In this document: positions 56,022-64,000 of the stretch, one piece after another
How positions within the stretch are numbered: position 1 is the stretch's first letter
Layout: every line of letters begins with the position of its first letter
Origin: an uncultured Prevotellaceae bacterium
Lineage (GTDB): Bacteria > Bacteroidota > Bacteroidia > Bacteroidales > Bacteroidaceae
Direction of reading: 5' to 3'
DNA length: 64,000 nt
NCBI GenBank assembly: GCA_900316355.1
Contig: ONCQ01000001.1
Span: forward strand, 124,001 to 188,000
Made by a program: the position numbers and the translations under genes
The notes under the pieces: generated by a model
Databases searched by the model: none
What the model was told of the DNA's origin: nothing
What the model saw: only the letters and a program-made list of their open reading frames with translations

Positions 56022-56117
56022 GTGACTCTGCTCTCATCGAAATGACAGTTTTGTGAGAATTTTCACAAAGTTTTACACCTCGATTCTCGTTGCCTGTACT
56101 TTGCTTACAGAAATTTT

Positions 56118-56159
56118 GAAGCCCAAAGTGCTTAATATAAGCGCCTTGGGCTTCTTTTT
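56118..56159 (+). terminator. Terminator after the VirE-type gene
   Basis: GAAGCCCAA and TTGGGCTTC pair, extended by AGTGC/GCGCC with mismatches, followed by TTTTTA. The rest of 56022-56354 holds AT phrase repeats (56233-56270 and 56320-56354) and no gene. Confidence 0.8.
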
Positions 56160-56319
56160 ATGCCTCTGAGAATCGCGTAGAATCTAAATCTCGGCCACGA
56201 GGGCACGAATTTTTGCCTCTCAAGGGGCAAAATGAAGTGAAAAATGAAAATTGAATAAGTGAAGAATACAAGTATCTTTATAGAGGTAGTAAACTTTTGT
56301 TAGGTGGTGTTGGTAATTT

Positions 56320-56354
56320 TTATTTTTCACTTTTCATTCTCTCATTTTTCATTT
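56320..56354. repeat. AT phrase repeat after deoC
   Basis: TTTTTATTTTTCACTTTTC and CTCTCATTTTTCATTTTC, directly after the deoC stop. Confidence 0.6.
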
Positions 56355-57242
56355 TCAAAAGAATTTCGTTTCCTTGCCGACGACTTCCGAGAGGAGGAGG
56401 TTGGCGAGGCGGGAGGTGCCGAGACGGAGCCACTGGTTCGTCAGCCACTGTTCGCCGAGCACTTCCTTCACGATGGTGTAATAGACGAGGGCATCGTGGA
56501 CGGTGTTCAGTCCGCCTGCGGGTTTGAAGCCGATCTGGATGCCGGTCTTCTCGTAATACTCCTTGATGGCCTGACACATCACGTAAGCTGCCTCAGGTGT
56601 TGCGGCAGGCTTTTCCTTACCAGTCGAAGTCTTGATGTAATCGGCACCGGCGTACATGGCCAGGATGCTGGCGCGCTTGATGTCGGCAGGGGAGGGTAGG
56701 AGACCGCTCTCGAGAATCACCTTCATCTTCTTGTCGCCACAGACGCACTTCAATTCGGCGATTTCATCGCAGACAGTCTCATAGTCACCGCTCAAGTACT
56801 TGCCCACGCTCATGACGATATCTATCTCTGTAGCACCGTCTTTAAGGGCCAGCGCTGTCTCGGCCACTTTAACCTCCAAAACGGCCTGTGAGCTCGGAAA
56901 ACTACCGCTAACGCACGCTACCTCAACGCCATCTACTTCGAGGCTCTGAGAGACAATCTCGGCGAAACAGGGGTAAACGCAGATGGTGGCCACGTGTGGC
57001 AGATCAGGATAAGTGTGGTAGAACTTGTTCACCTTCTCTGTGAAGGCGAGTACGCTTTCCTCGCTATCTGTGGTCTTCAGCGTTGTCAGTTCCACGCTGC
57101 CCATCAGGAATTTCTTCACTTCAACGGTGTCATTCTCAGGCACTTTCTCTTCGATAATCTTCTTCACTGCGGCTGCCACTTCAGCTTCGCTGATGTTCAG
57201 GTTGTACTGGCTTAAAGCCTGTTCATACTTGCTCTGTTCCAT
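56355..57242 (-). CDS. deoC: Deoxyribose-phosphate aldolase
   Basis: Class I aldolase cleaving deoxyribose-5-phosphate to acetaldehyde and glyceraldehyde-3-phosphate. It has VATICVYPCFAEIVSQSL, ATEIDIVMSVGKYLSGDYE, MKVILESGLL and the Schiff-base lysine in GADYIKTSTGKEKPAAT, with GIQIGFKPAGGLNTVHDAL. It has 295 residues, the longer form seen in Bacteroidetes. It lies 108 bp downstream of dtd; that gap is almost entirely repeat. Confidence 0.95.
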   Translation of the reverse strand: MEQSKYEQALSQYNLNISEAEVAAAVKKIIEEKVPENDTVEVKKFLMGSVELTTLKTTDSEESVLAFTEKVNKFYHTYPDLPHVATICVYPCFAEIVSQSLEVDGVEVACVSGSFPSSQAVLEVKVAETALALKDGATEIDIVMSVGKYLSGDYETVCDEIAELKCVCGDKKMKVILESGLLPSPADIKRASILAMYAGADYIKTSTGKEKPAATPEAAYVMCQAIKEYYEKTGIQIGFKPAGGLNTVHDALVYYTIVKEVLGEQWLTNQWLRLGTSRLANLLLSEVVGKETKFF

Positions 57243-57279
57243 TGTTTTATGATTTTATGGTTTTATAATTGATGAGTTC

Positions 57280-57312
57280 TTTCACTTTTCATTTTTCACT
57301 TATCACTTTTCA
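57280..57312. repeat. AT phrase repeat beside box C after dtd
   Basis: CACTTTTCATTTTTCACTTA and TCACTTTTCACT, adjacent to the GPE at 57313, the same pairing as at dapF and DUF6250. Confidence 0.65.
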
Positions 57313-57345
57313 CTCCCTACGCTCCCCTTTAGGGGGCTCGGGGGC
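57313..57345. repeat. GPE box C after dtd
   Basis: In dtd sense: AAAGCCCCCGAGCCCCCTAA then AGGGGAGCGTAGGGA, starting 5 bp after the stop. Matches the dapF and DUF6250 boxes nearly base for base. Confidence 0.85.
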
Positions 57346-57350
57346 TTTTT

Positions 57351-57827
57351 TTACTCTTTATTCTTGGTGTCCATCATTATCGTCACTGGCCCGTCGTTTG
57401 TCAGGCTCACCTTCATGTCTGCCCCGAATTCACCGTGACCTACGGGTCGGCCGATGGCCTCCGAAAGCTTGTGGATGAAGGCTTCGTAGAGCGGCACGCT
57501 GATGTCGTGTGTGGCAGCCCGCAGCCATGAGGGGCGGTTGCCCTTCTTGTAGCTGGCGAAGAGCGTGAACTGACTCACTACGATGATATTGCCGTCAGCT
57601 CCCTCATGCTCTCCTGCAATATCCAGGATGCTGCGGTTCATCACGCCGTTTTCATCGTCGAAGACGCGCAGCGCAGCCACCTTCCTGACCAGCCACTCCA
57701 CATCCTCGAGCGTGTCTGTACCCTCAATGCCGAGCAGAATGACGTACCCTAAACCGCCGAATTCAGCGGTTATGTTCCCATTAATCGTTACACTTGCGCC
57801 CTTGGCGCGCTGAACTACAATTCTCAT
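57351..57827 (-). CDS. dtd: D-aminoacyl-tRNA deacylase
   Basis: Removes D-amino acids wrongly attached to tRNA. The 158-residue protein begins MRIVVQRAKGASVTINGN. It has the active-site loop VVSQFTLFASYKKGNRPS and the cross-subunit motif NDGPVTIMMD, where Gly-Pro is the chiral selector. It sits between uvrC and deoC on the same strand. Confidence 0.96.
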   Translation of the reverse strand: MRIVVQRAKGASVTINGNITAEFGGLGYVILLGIEGTDTLEDVEWLVRKVAALRVFDDENGVMNRSILDIAGEHEGADGNIIVVSQFTLFASYKKGNRPSWLRAATHDISVPLYEAFIHKLSEAIGRPVGHGEFGADMKVSLTNDGPVTIMMDTKNKE

Positions 57828-57949
57828 TTTTATCTACAACGAATTACACTAATTTGACTAATTTTTTATGCTAATAGAAAGGGTTTTCTTTCACACATAA
57901 TTCGTATAATTTGAATAATTCGTTGTTATTATATAGTTATTGTTGTTGT

Positions 57950-59767
57950 TTAAAAGTATTCCTTGAGTGTCTTCGCTTTGGCTTCACCGATGATTTTTGT
58001 AAGGTCTTCGAGGCTTGCTTCTTTGATGCGTTTCACACTTTTGAAGGCCTTTAGCAGCGCCTCTTTTGTCTTGGGACCGATGCCCGGGATGGTGTCGAGT
58101 TCCGAGCGTAGCTGGCTCTTGCTGCGCTTATCGCGGTGGAAGGTGATGGCGAAGCGGTGCACCTCGTCCTGTATCTGTGTGAGCAGGCGGAAGAGGGCGC
58201 TGTCCTGCTTTAATGCTACTGTCATCGGTGGGTTACCATAGAGCAGTTCATGTGTGCGATGTTTATCATCTTTGGCCAATCCTGCTATGGGGATTTGCAA
58301 CCCCAGTTCACCTTCAACCACTGCTCGAACCACGCTCATCTGCCCGATTCCACCGTCGGTGATGATGAGGTCGGGTAGGGGAGTGCCCTCGTCCACCATG
58401 CGGCTGTAGCGTCGCCTGACCACCTCCTGCATGGAGGCATAATCATCGGGTCCAACGACCGTCTTGATGTTGTATTTTCGATAGTCGGCCTTGCTGGGTT
58501 TGCATTTCTTGAAGACTACACAACCTGCTACAGCATCCGTACCGGAGATGTTGGAATTGTCGAAACACTCGATTTGATAGGGGAGTGATGGCAGTTGCAG
58601 ATGATCCTGTATCTCTTTCATTAAGCGCACCGCTTTCTGTTCTGGATTCAGCTTGTCCTGCTGCTTGAGTCGGTCCACCTTGTATTGTTTCACGTTGAGC
58701 TCTGAAAGACTTAAAAGTTGTCTTTTATCACCACGCATAGGTACACTGATTTCCACATCGTTAAGTGGTAGTTCCACGGGGAACGGTAGAACTATTTCTT
58801 TAGCCTCAGAGCCCCATCGGTCGCGCATATCCATGATGCCACGCACGAGTAGTTCCTCCTTTGTCTCATTGAGCTTCTTCTTGTATTCGAAGGTGAAGGC
58901 CTGGTTGATGGCGCCTTCAACGACGTGCAGGTAGTTGATGTAGGCTACGCGCTCATCGTTCTCTATATTGAAGACATCGATGGTGTGACCGGAGGAGGTG
59001 ATGACCTGGCTCTTTTCCTGGTGGGCGGTGATGAGGTCGTAGCGACGCTTGATAACTTGTGCCTCCTCGAACTTCATGTCTGCTGCCAGCTGTTGCATTT
59101 CTGCCAGCATCTCGTGACGGAGTGCTGCGGTGTCTCCTTTCAGAATGCGCACGGCGGCCTGTATGTATGCCATGTATTCCTCGTGGCTTTGATAGCCGAC
59201 ACACGGTCCCATACAGTTCTTCATGTGGTATTCCAGACAAAGTTTGTATTTCCCCGCTTCTACGCCTTCTTTGGTCATAGGTTGGTGACAGCGGCGAATA
59301 GGATAGAGATTCTTAAAGAGTTCTAGCAGGCCGTTGATGGTGGGAATGTGGCTGTAGGGGCCGAAGTACATGGCTCCTCTGCGGTCAATGCGCCGTGTTT
59401 TGAAGATGCGAGGCAGGTATTCTTTTGTGACGGCTATCGAAGGATAGCTCTTGCCGTCTTTCAGGAGCACGTTGTAGCGCGGCTGGAATTGCTTGATGAG
59501 CTGATTCTCGAGCAATAATGCTTCCGCTTCCGATTTCACCACGGTATAGGTGATATCGTGAATCTTGCTCACCAGTACCTTCGTCTTGTAACGATCGACT
59601 TCTGTGTGGAAGTAGGTCGAACAGCGCGCCTTCAGGTTTTTGGCCTTGCCCACGTAGATAATCGTACCATGTTCGTCGTGGTACTGATAGCTACCTGGCT
59701 TCTCGGGCATGTTCAGCACGATAGCTTTGAGGCGTTCGATGCGCTGTTGATTCTCTTCCTTTGTCAT
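57950..59767 (-). CDS. uvrC: Excinuclease ABC subunit C
   Basis: Nuclease of nucleotide excision repair. The GIY-YIG domain has PGSYQYHDEHGTIIYVGKAK. A Cys-rich stretch (CLEYHMKNCMGPCVGYQS) and UvrB-binding region follow. The RNase H-like 5' incision domain has ECFDNSNISGTDAVAGCVV, IITDGGIGQMS and DEVHRFAITFHR. A terminal helix-hairpin-helix (TIPGIGPKTKEALLKAFKSV) completes it. 605 residues, full length. It lies 22 bp after apt. Confidence 0.97.
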   Translation of the reverse strand: MTKEENQQRIERLKAIVLNMPEKPGSYQYHDEHGTIIYVGKAKNLKARCSTYFHTEVDRYKTKVLVSKIHDITYTVVKSEAEALLLENQLIKQFQPRYNVLLKDGKSYPSIAVTKEYLPRIFKTRRIDRRGAMYFGPYSHIPTINGLLELFKNLYPIRRCHQPMTKEGVEAGKYKLCLEYHMKNCMGPCVGYQSHEEYMAYIQAAVRILKGDTAALRHEMLAEMQQLAADMKFEEAQVIKRRYDLITAHQEKSQVITSSGHTIDVFNIENDERVAYINYLHVVEGAINQAFTFEYKKKLNETKEELLVRGIMDMRDRWGSEAKEIVLPFPVELPLNDVEISVPMRGDKRQLLSLSELNVKQYKVDRLKQQDKLNPEQKAVRLMKEIQDHLQLPSLPYQIECFDNSNISGTDAVAGCVVFKKCKPSKADYRKYNIKTVVGPDDYASMQEVVRRRYSRMVDEGTPLPDLIITDGGIGQMSVVRAVVEGELGLQIPIAGLAKDDKHRTHELLYGNPPMTVALKQDSALFRLLTQIQDEVHRFAITFHRDKRSKSQLRSELDTIPGIGPKTKEALLKAFKSVKRIKEASLEDLTKIIGEAKAKTLKEYF

Positions 59768-59789
59768 CGTTCCGAAGGGAACTTTTTTA

Positions 59790-60317
59790 TCAGACGGTTA
59801 CGAGTGTGGTGAGGTCCACGCCCTTGAACTGATCGCGGCCATGCAGACCTTCATCGGTAATCTCGATGATGAAGTTGATGTATATCTTCTTTGGATTGAA
59901 ATGTTGTACGAGTTTGTATGTTGCCATGGCCGTGCCACCGGTGGCCAGCAAGTCATCATGTATGAGTACAACATCATCAGGATCGATGGAATCCAGATGC
60001 ATCTCCACGGTATCTACGCCATATTCCTTCGTGAAGGACTCCTTGATAACGGTAGAAGGCAGTTTACCCGGTTTGCGAGCCAGCACGACTCCGCATCCTA
60101 AGCGGCCTGCCAATGCTGCAGCCATCACGAACCCGCGGCTCTCGACGCCTACGATTTTCGTGATGCCTTTGTCTTTGTAGAGCTCATACATCTCATCAAT
60201 CATGATTTTCATGCACTCTGCGCTCTTGTAGAGTGTCGTCACGTCCCTGAAGTTAATGCCCTTCTTGGGGAAGTCAGGAATGCAACGTAAGTTGTCAATG
60301 AGTACTTGATTGTTCAT
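59790..60317 (-). CDS. apt: Adenine phosphoribosyltransferase
   Basis: Salvages adenine to AMP with PRPP. The start at 60317 (MNNQVLIDNLRCIPDFPKKG) gives 175 residues; the longer reading to 60362 would run over the parS-like site and is less likely. KIVGVESRGFVMAAALAGRL and the PRPP loop VLIHDDLLATGGTAMAT are diagnostic. It is followed by uvrC after 22 bp. Confidence 0.96.
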   Translation of the reverse strand: MNNQVLIDNLRCIPDFPKKGINFRDVTTLYKSAECMKIMIDEMYELYKDKGITKIVGVESRGFVMAAALAGRLGCGVVLARKPGKLPSTVIKESFTKEYGVDTVEMHLDSIDPDDVVLIHDDLLATGGTAMATYKLVQHFNPKKIYINFIIEITDEGLHGRDQFKGVDLTTLVTV

Positions 60318-60353
60318 TTTATTTCTCTTTTTTAGTTGATGGCTTAATATGGA

Positions 60354-60369
60354 TTGTTTCACGTGGAAC
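60354..60369. promoter_or_regulatory. parS: parS-like ParB-binding site
   Basis: TGTTTCACGTGGAACG matches the near-universal parS consensus (TGTTTCACGTGAAACA and its one-base variant TGTTTCACGTGGAACA) at 15 of 16 positions against the variant. It lies between mnmG and apt, a region near the origin in many bacteria. No other good match was seen in the window. Confidence 0.75.
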
Positions 60370-60379
60370 GCACTTGCCG

Positions 60380-62338
60380 TTATCTTCCCAGCAGCACCAA
60401 CAGGACGTTGATGTCGGAGGGCGATACGCCAGGGATGCGGGAGGCTTGTGCGAGGGTCTCTGGGTCGTGCTTGACGAGCTTCTGGCGCCCTTCGGTGGAG
60501 ATGGATTGGAGGGTGCTGTAGTCGAAGCGTCCGCGGATGCGGATGTCTTCGAGGCGGTGCATCTTCTCGGCCTGTTCCACTTCGCGCGTAATGTAGCCTT
60601 TATATTTGATTTCTATCTCTGCCTCCTCCATGATTTCTGCCCTGCGTGGGGCTTCTATGGCGTCCATGAAGGCGGCAAGACGGGGTAGGGTAGGGGTGAG
60701 ATTCTCGAAGGTCAGTTGGGGGCGTCCAAGGAGCTCTATGAGCTTGCAGCCACGTGTGAGCGGTGCTGTGCCGAGCTGTTCCAGGAGGCCGTTGACCTCG
60801 CTCATCTTCACGGATTCATTCTCAGCAAACTCAATGATTGCGCGCACGGCTTCTGCCTTCTGCTCGTAGTGCTGCAGGCGTTCTGTGGTGGCTACGCCCA
60901 TGTCATATCCTATCTTCGTGAGGCGTGCGTCGGCGTTATCCTGACGCAGCAGGATGCGATATTCGGCACGCGAGGTGAACATTCGGTAGGGTTCATCGAC
61001 ACCCTTGCAGACGAGGTCGTCGATGAGCACACCGATGTAGGCTTCATCGCGCTTCAGCACGAGAGGCTCCTGCCCTGCGCAGTGGCGGGCGGCGTTGATG
61101 CCTGCGAGGAGGCCCTGTCCGGCTGCTTCTTCGTAGCCTGTGGTGCCGTTGACCTGTCCTGCCAGATAGAGGCCGCTGACGACGCGCGACTCTAAGGAGT
61201 GGTGCAGTTGTGTGGGGTCGAAGAAGTCATATTCGATGGCATAACCTGGGCGGAAAATCTCCAGGTTGCGGAAAGCCGGGATGCGCTTCAACGCCTCTAT
61301 CTGCACATCGATGGGCAGCGAGGAGGAGAAGCCGTTGAGGTAGTATTCGTTGGTGCTGGTGCCTTCGGGTTCCAGGAACAGCTGGTGCTGATCCTTGTCG
61401 GGGAAGGTAACGAGTTTGGTTTCTATCGAGGGGCAGTAGCGGGGGCCTATGCTCTGTATCTGGCCGTTGTAGAGTGGCGAGTCAGGTAGCCCTTCCCGCA
61501 GGCGCTCATGGACGGCTTCGTTGGTGTAGGTGATGAAGCACTTCATGTCTTGCAAAGGCGCTATGGCGCCTTTGCAAGACATGAAGGAAAACCTCCTACC
61601 TTCTGTGTCTCCTGGCTGCTCTGTCATGAGGGAGAAATCGACGCTGCGGGCATCGATGCGGACGGGGGTGCCCGTCTTCATGCGAGCCACACGGATGCCG
61701 TGCTGGGCGATGCTCTCGGCCAGCTCCAACGAGGGTGGTTCGGCACAGCGACCGCCAGGCAGCTTCACACGCCCGATGTGCATCAGACCGTTCAGGAAGG
61801 TGCCTGCGGTGAGGATGATGCTCTTGGCATAGAAGGTCATGCCGAGATAGGTCTCGACACCCGTGGCAACGGGAGCCCCCTCCCGACCTCCTCCGGGGGA
61901 GGCGATCCTATCCTCGGAGGGGTCTGTCTCTCCTCGGGAGGATGCAGAGGTGTCTGTGAGCAGGCGGCGGACCTGGTCCTGCCAGATGTGCAGGTTGGGG
62001 GTGTTCTCCAACACCTCGCGCCACGCCCAGATGAACTTGCCGCGGTCGCACTGCGCACGCGGGCTCCACATGGCAGGTCCCTTGGAGCGGTTGAGCATAC
62101 GGAACTGCAGGGTGCAGGCATCAGTGACGCGCCCCATAGCGCCGCCCATAGCATCTATCTCCCTGACTATCTGACCTTTGGCGATGCCGCCAACGGCAGG
62201 GTTGCAGGACATCTGTGCTATCTTGTTCATGTCCATCGTGATGAGGAGTGTCTGCGCGCCGATGCGTGCGGCAGCGTGTGCTGCCTCACATCCGGCGTGT
62301 CCTGCGCCTATCACTATGACATCGAAATGCTGTCGCAT
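60380..62338 (-). CDS. mnmG: tRNA uridine-5-carboxymethylaminomethyl modification enzyme MnmG
   Basis: FAD enzyme (GidA) that with MnmE modifies U34 of tRNAs. FDVIVIGAGHAGCEAAHAAA binds FAD; SCNPAVGGIAKGQIVREIDA, RCAEPPSLELAESI, GTPVRIDARSVDFS and GYEEAAGQGLLAGINAAR are family signatures. The length is 652 residues, some 25-30 above usual. Residues about 127-157 (SSRGETDPSEDRIASPGGGR) are a GPE insertion, and residues about 251-265 are coded by a perfect 46-bp hairpin. FAD and tRNA-binding motifs are intact. Confidence 0.96.
   Translation of the reverse strand: MRQHFDVIVIGAGHAGCEAAHAAARIGAQTLLITMDMNKIAQMSCNPAVGGIAKGQIVREIDAMGGAMGRVTDACTLQFRMLNRSKGPAMWSPRAQCDRGKFIWAWREVLENTPNLHIWQDQVRRLLTDTSASSRGETDPSEDRIASPGGGREGAPVATGVETYLGMTFYAKSIILTAGTFLNGLMHIGRVKLPGGRCAEPPSLELAESIAQHGIRVARMKTGTPVRIDARSVDFSLMTEQPGDTEGRRFSFMSCKGAIAPLQDMKCFITYTNEAVHERLREGLPDSPLYNGQIQSIGPRYCPSIETKLVTFPDKDQHQLFLEPEGTSTNEYYLNGFSSSLPIDVQIEALKRIPAFRNLEIFRPGYAIEYDFFDPTQLHHSLESRVVSGLYLAGQVNGTTGYEEAAGQGLLAGINAARHCAGQEPLVLKRDEAYIGVLIDDLVCKGVDEPYRMFTSRAEYRILLRQDNADARLTKIGYDMGVATTERLQHYEQKAEAVRAIIEFAENESVKMSEVNGLLEQLGTAPLTRGCKLIELLGRPQLTFENLTPTLPRLAAFMDAIEAPRRAEIMEEAEIEIKYKGYITREVEQAEKMHRLEDIRIRGRFDYSTLQSISTEGRQKLVKHDPETLAQASRIPGVSPSDINVLLVLLGR
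61541..61586. repeat. Perfect 21-bp-arm hairpin within mnmG
   Basis: CTTCATGTCTTGCAAAGGCG plus C, a TATG loop, then the exact complement. It is coding (MSCKGAIAPLQDMK in sense). Its AT content and sequence are unlike the GPE family. Confidence 0.9.
61870..61955. repeat. GPE composite in mnmG
   Basis: GGGAGCCCCCTCCCGACCTC and CTCCGGGGGAGG, a linker, then TCCTCGGAGGGG and TCTCCTCGGGAGGA. In sense it is read as SSRGETDPSEDRIASPGGG and REGAPVA. Confidence 0.85.
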
Positions 62339-62344
62339 TGAATT

Positions 62345-62396
62345 GAGGGATGAGGGTTTTTAAGGTTGAGGGTTGAGGGTTTTTAGGGATGAGGGC
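62345..62396. repeat. GAGGGTTTTTA phrase repeats between mnmG and the flippase gene
   Basis: GAGGGATGAGGGTTTTTAAG, GTTGAGGGTTGAGGGTTTTT and AGGGATGAGGG units in tandem. Confidence 0.55.
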
Positions 62397-63872
62397 TTAG
62401 TGTTTGAAATATTTACCTATGACAGGCAGGCCGCTCAATGGCAGGTCCTTTCGGATGATATATGCTAAGAAGAGGATGATGAGGAGTGTGTTGACGATGA
62501 GCTGTGCCCATACGGGAGCCACCGTCGTCACATATTCCATCGCGGCATAAAGCACGACGGTGAGGACCACGTAGAGGGTGATGTCCTTCATCGGGTAGTT
62601 GATGGGGTTCTTCTGCTGGCCGATGATGTAGCTCAGCACCATGGCGGTGCCGTAGCCTGCCACGCCGCCCCACGCGCAGGCCCAGTAGCCATAGCGGGGA
62701 ATCAGGAGGACATTGACAGCGATGAGGACGGCGCAGCCGACGATGGAGAAGATGGCGCCGTAGATGGTCTTGTCGATGAGCTTATACCAGAAGGAGAGAT
62801 TGAAATAGACGCCCATCATAATCTCGGCGGCCATCACGATGGGCACAACGCCCAGACCTTCGCGGTAGCCGGCACCGATGATATATTGAAGAACGGGCAT
62901 GTAGCCGACCACGCCGAGGAAGGCCAGGAGGGTGAAGATGAGGAAATACTTCATCGCTGCGGCGTAGTACTCCTTGCTGTCTGCGTCCTTGGCCTTGGCG
63001 AAGACGATGGGCTCGTAGGCATAGCGGAACGCCTGTGTGATCATGGCCATAATCATGGCTATCTTCACGCAGCTGCCATAGATGCCCAGCTGTACATGGG
63101 CATCCGCAGCATCGGGATAGACGAGAGGGAAGATAATCTTGTCGGCCACCTGGTTCAGGATGCCGGCGATGCCGAGAATCAGGATGGGCCATGAGTAGCT
63201 CAGCATCCGGCGTAGCAGCGAGCCGTCGAAGTGCCAGTGAATCTTAAACAGCTCCGGCACGAAGCACAATGAGATGAAGCCCGTGCACAGGAGGTTGATG
63301 AAGAAGACATAGAAGACGCTTGTCTTGCCCAACACCACAAAATAGAGCAGATTTAGGCCGATGTTCAGGAAGATGAACAGCAACTTGAGTGAGGCAAACC
63401 TGATGGCGCGCTTCTGGAAACGCAGGAAGCTGAAGGGGATGGCCTGCAGGGCGTCCATGGCCACCACGGCACCCATCATCAGCAGGTACTCGTGGTGCTC
63501 GCCGTAGCCTAACGAGTCGGCGATGGGCGTGATGAAGCCGAAGAGGAGTGCCAGGAAGAGGGCTGTCAGTGTGCCGATGGTGGCAAAAGCTGTCGTGAAC
63601 ACCGTGTCCGGCCAGTGCGCCTCACCACGGGGGGAGTGAGAGAGGGGTTTGTCGTTGGCAAAGCGGAACAGCGTCGTCTCCATGCCGAAGGTCAGCAGCA
63701 CCAGCAGCAGCGCCGTGTAGGCGTAGATATTCGTGCTTACGCCGTAGTCGCCCGATTCCTTGGGCATGTAGTGTGTGTAGAGGGGTACGAGGAGATAGTT
63801 CAGGAAACGCCCTATGATGCTGCTCAGCCCGTAGATGGCGGTGTCCTTCATCAAACCGTTCAGTTTTGCCAT
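62397..63872 (-). CDS. Polysaccharide flippase / lipid II flippase-like (MATE/MOP superfamily)
   Basis: Has 491 residues and 12-14 hydrophobic helices. LNGLMKDTAIYGLSSIIGRF at the N-terminus, LLVPLYTHYMPKESGDYGV and YSWPILILGIAGILNQVADK are typical of Wzx-type oligosaccharide flippases. The start at 63872 follows a TACCTTCG promoter-like box at 63900-63893; a longer reading to 63968 crosses it. A GPE (PLSHSPRGEAHW) sits in the loop after the third helix. It flips lipid-linked sugars across the inner membrane; the substrate cannot be told. Confidence 0.88.
   Translation of the reverse strand: MAKLNGLMKDTAIYGLSSIIGRFLNYLLVPLYTHYMPKESGDYGVSTNIYAYTALLLVLLTFGMETTLFRFANDKPLSHSPRGEAHWPDTVFTTAFATIGTLTALFLALLFGFITPIADSLGYGEHHEYLLMMGAVVAMDALQAIPFSFLRFQKRAIRFASLKLLFIFLNIGLNLLYFVVLGKTSVFYVFFINLLCTGFISLCFVPELFKIHWHFDGSLLRRMLSYSWPILILGIAGILNQVADKIIFPLVYPDAADAHVQLGIYGSCVKIAMIMAMITQAFRYAYEPIVFAKAKDADSKEYYAAAMKYFLIFTLLAFLGVVGYMPVLQYIIGAGYREGLGVVPIVMAAEIMMGVYFNLSFWYKLIDKTIYGAIFSIVGCAVLIAVNVLLIPRYGYWACAWGGVAGYGTAMVLSYIIGQQKNPINYPMKDITLYVVLTVVLYAAMEYVTTVAPVWAQLIVNTLLIILFLAYIIRKDLPLSGLPVIGKYFKH
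63620..63648. repeat. GPE box E in the flippase gene
   Basis: In sense: CTCTCTCACTCCCCCCGTG then GTGAGGC, read as PLSHSPRGEA. It resembles the SNSPRGGE box of the beta-galactosidase gene. Confidence 0.8.
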
Positions 63873-63892
63873 AAATATTCCACTTTTTACGC

Positions 63893-63900
63893 CGCGAAGG
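63893..63900 (-). promoter_or_regulatory. Promoter -7-like box of the flippase gene
   Basis: TACCTTCG on the minus strand, one mismatch to TAnnTTTG, 20 bp before the ATG. Confidence 0.4.
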
Positions 63901-63975
63901 TACTCATTTTCTGCCGACAGACAAAACAAAATACATTTTTTTCTTTCAAAATTTGGTAGTTCTCTCAACTTACAC

Positions 63976-63983
63976 TACCTTTG
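63976..63983 (+). promoter_or_regulatory. Promoter -7 box for a gene right of the window
   Basis: TACCTTTG on the plus strand, diverging from the flippase gene. The window ends 17 bp later. Confidence 0.45.
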
Positions 63984-64000
63984 CACCCGCTTTTGAAGCC

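Overview
The window looks like chromosome from a Bacteroidales bacterium, most likely a Prevotella-type genome. The evidence is a LL-diaminopimelate aminotransferase route to lysine and cell wall, a PorZ-like type IX secretion protein, UbiA-type menaquinone synthesis, BspA-like leucine-rich repeats with MBG domains, and many Bacteroidetes promoters with the -7 box TAnnTTTG. No rRNA or tRNA gene was seen.

Layout. 1-1464: dapL (partial) and dapF. 1723-14910: a nitrogen block on the + strand, glnK-amtB-porin followed by glutamine-dependent amidotransferases pyrG, a purF-like gene, glmS, asnB, and a carA-carB fusion that lacks the second half of CarB. 15104-21305 (-): a large GH2 beta-galactosidase, a SpoU RNA methylase and nadA. 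21538-30354 (-): a probable operon leuS-yitT-rdgB-porZ-acyltransferase-GT-C protein. 30514-37330: GNAT protein, THUMP methylase, cysE, cysK, metY and a divergent Lrp/AsnC regulator. 37403-48011: mixed housekeeping genes (alkaline phosphatase, U32 peptidase, queH, dusB, msrA, DUF6250, SDR, bcp, pgeF, a gutted panE, menA). 48132-56160: an accessory stretch with an interrupted RAYT-like transposase, tandem repeats, an AT-rich LRR/MBG protein and DUF2971 gene, a candidate structured RNA, an unusual palindrome array and a VirE-type ATPase. 56355-63872 (-): deoC, dtd, uvrC, apt, a parS-like site, mnmG and a flippase.

The most unusual feature is a family of GC-rich, palindrome-centred repeats (called GPE here). 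About 26 loci lie in frame inside 12 protein genes, several of them essential (pyrG, carAB, leuS, dapF, mnmG), and a few lie just after stop codons. They add loops of 10 to 60 residues, occur in both orientations with an open frame each way, and in one case join carA to carB. A second, AT-rich repeat (variants of GTGAAAAATGAA) supplies stop codons of several genes and apparently the signal peptide of PorZ. The arrangement recalls the Rickettsia palindromic elements; I do not know of a description of this family.

A third structure is an array of nine 14-bp palindromes at an exact 22-bp period (54415-54604) upstream of the VirE gene. The palindromic symmetry is kept while the sequence drifts. 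Two three-unit arrays of the same build occur at 14983-15040 and 30456-30513.
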